From NCBI RefSeq assembly GCF_950295315.1, contig NC_080179.1:71918615-71982614 (forward strand): DNA of 64,000 nucleotides, read 5' to 3'. The first letter of the stretch is position 1. Each line of letters begins with the position of its first letter. Source of the DNA: Erinaceus europaeus (Eukaryota; Chordata; Mammalia; Eulipotyphla; Erinaceidae). This document shows, in pieces, positions 63,641 to 64,000 of this stretch. A program made the translations under genes and the position numbers. The notes under the pieces were generated by a model. That model made no database searches. It worked only from the letters and a program-made list of their open reading frames with translations, and was not told the origin of the DNA.

Positions 63641-64000
63641 CCTATTGTCCAAGAAAGAAAACAGGAAAAGAATGGAAGTTTTCGGATAACAAAAGGGCAC
63701 AAAAAGCTCTAAAAGCATCTTCACTTAGCACTGTGGGGTTATTCTACAGTGTTTGCTGTAAAAGTGACTCATAAACAAGATGGATGAGCTTCATTCTGTC
63801 TTCAGCTTTGGATGTCAGAAATGCAGAGACATTCCACACAAGAGAAGCAAGGCATCCGCATGCCAATGATAAGGCCATGCACATTTTAGGGAAAATATTC
63901 TACTTTCTACTGATGATTATGTGAAATGATGGGCTTTTCTGGAAAAGTGTTTCAGGAAAACAATTCCTTCTTCCTTTCCTCCATCTTCTCCTTTGTCCTT
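63641..64000. other. Unique DNA to window end
   Basis: No repeat or exon recognised. It ends in a pyrimidine-rich run. Confidence 0.4.

Noticed and set aside
1..64000. CRISPR arrays, bacterial operons, promoters or Shine-Dalgarno sites
   Set aside because: The window is mammalian. The short tandem arrays are microsatellites without spacer structure.

Overview
This is a mammalian, repeat-saturated, AT-rich window with no supportable host protein-coding exon. It most likely comes from a hedgehog (Erinaceus-type) genome. The evidence is the density of the tRNA-derived SINEs typical of hedgehogs (head ending in an ACTCCC-type motif on the reverse strand, B-box like GGTTCGAGCC, a long CT-rich body and an AATAAATA tail) together with a LINE-1 lineage whose non-coding 3' portion is seen here in about fifteen copies. 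Every long open frame I examined falls inside a LINE-1, an endogenous retrovirus (ERV), a SINE or a microsatellite, so I read the window as intergenic or deep-intronic DNA.

Layout. 1-4.2 kb: old LINE-1 pieces on the + strand, a CA microsatellite and one SINE. 4.2-7.13 kb: a degenerate class II (betaretrovirus-like) ERV on the - strand. It has LTR, a lysine-tRNA-type primer site, gag capsid/nucleocapsid remnants, a polypurine tract and a partial second LTR. Its primer-site region contains an almost complete tRNA-Lys sequence fused directly to mid-gag. 7.1-15.4 kb: LINE-1 3' copies, a LINE-1 5' end with ORF1, and nested SINEs. 15.4-17.2 kb: a long LINE-1 3' region. 17.4-20.3 kb: two solo LTRs with 6-bp target duplications, one inside a SINE. 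20.3-26 kb: mostly unique DNA with two plausible conserved regulatory stretches, plus an ERV 3' fragment at 22.4-22.8 kb. 26-35 kb: nested SINEs in LINE-1 remnants. 35-36.5 kb: unique DNA with an RFX-type motif. 36.5-43.9 kb: SINEs, LINE-1 remnants and unexplained direct repeats. 43.9-50.6 kb: a - strand LINE-1 (5' UTR, ORF1, endonuclease, partial RT, 3' part) split by a 2.49-kb inverted-repeat provirus at 44613-47106. 50.6 kb: a truncated 5S rRNA retropseudogene. 51-64 kb: unique DNA, an ancient LINE-1 3' UTR, a twin-primed LINE-1 and many SINEs.

The most unusual object is the element at 44613-47106. Two ERV 3' ends (internal 3' sequence, polypurine tract, LTR) point outward as a 753-bp inverted repeat around a 988-bp spacer, and the whole is bounded by an exact 6-bp target duplication. 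Both outer ends are U5 ends, which an ordinary provirus cannot give. The second notable object is the complete-tRNA primer-site scar at 6480-6552. Nothing in the window looks like a working gene set. The elements interact only as nested insertions, which give a relative chronology.
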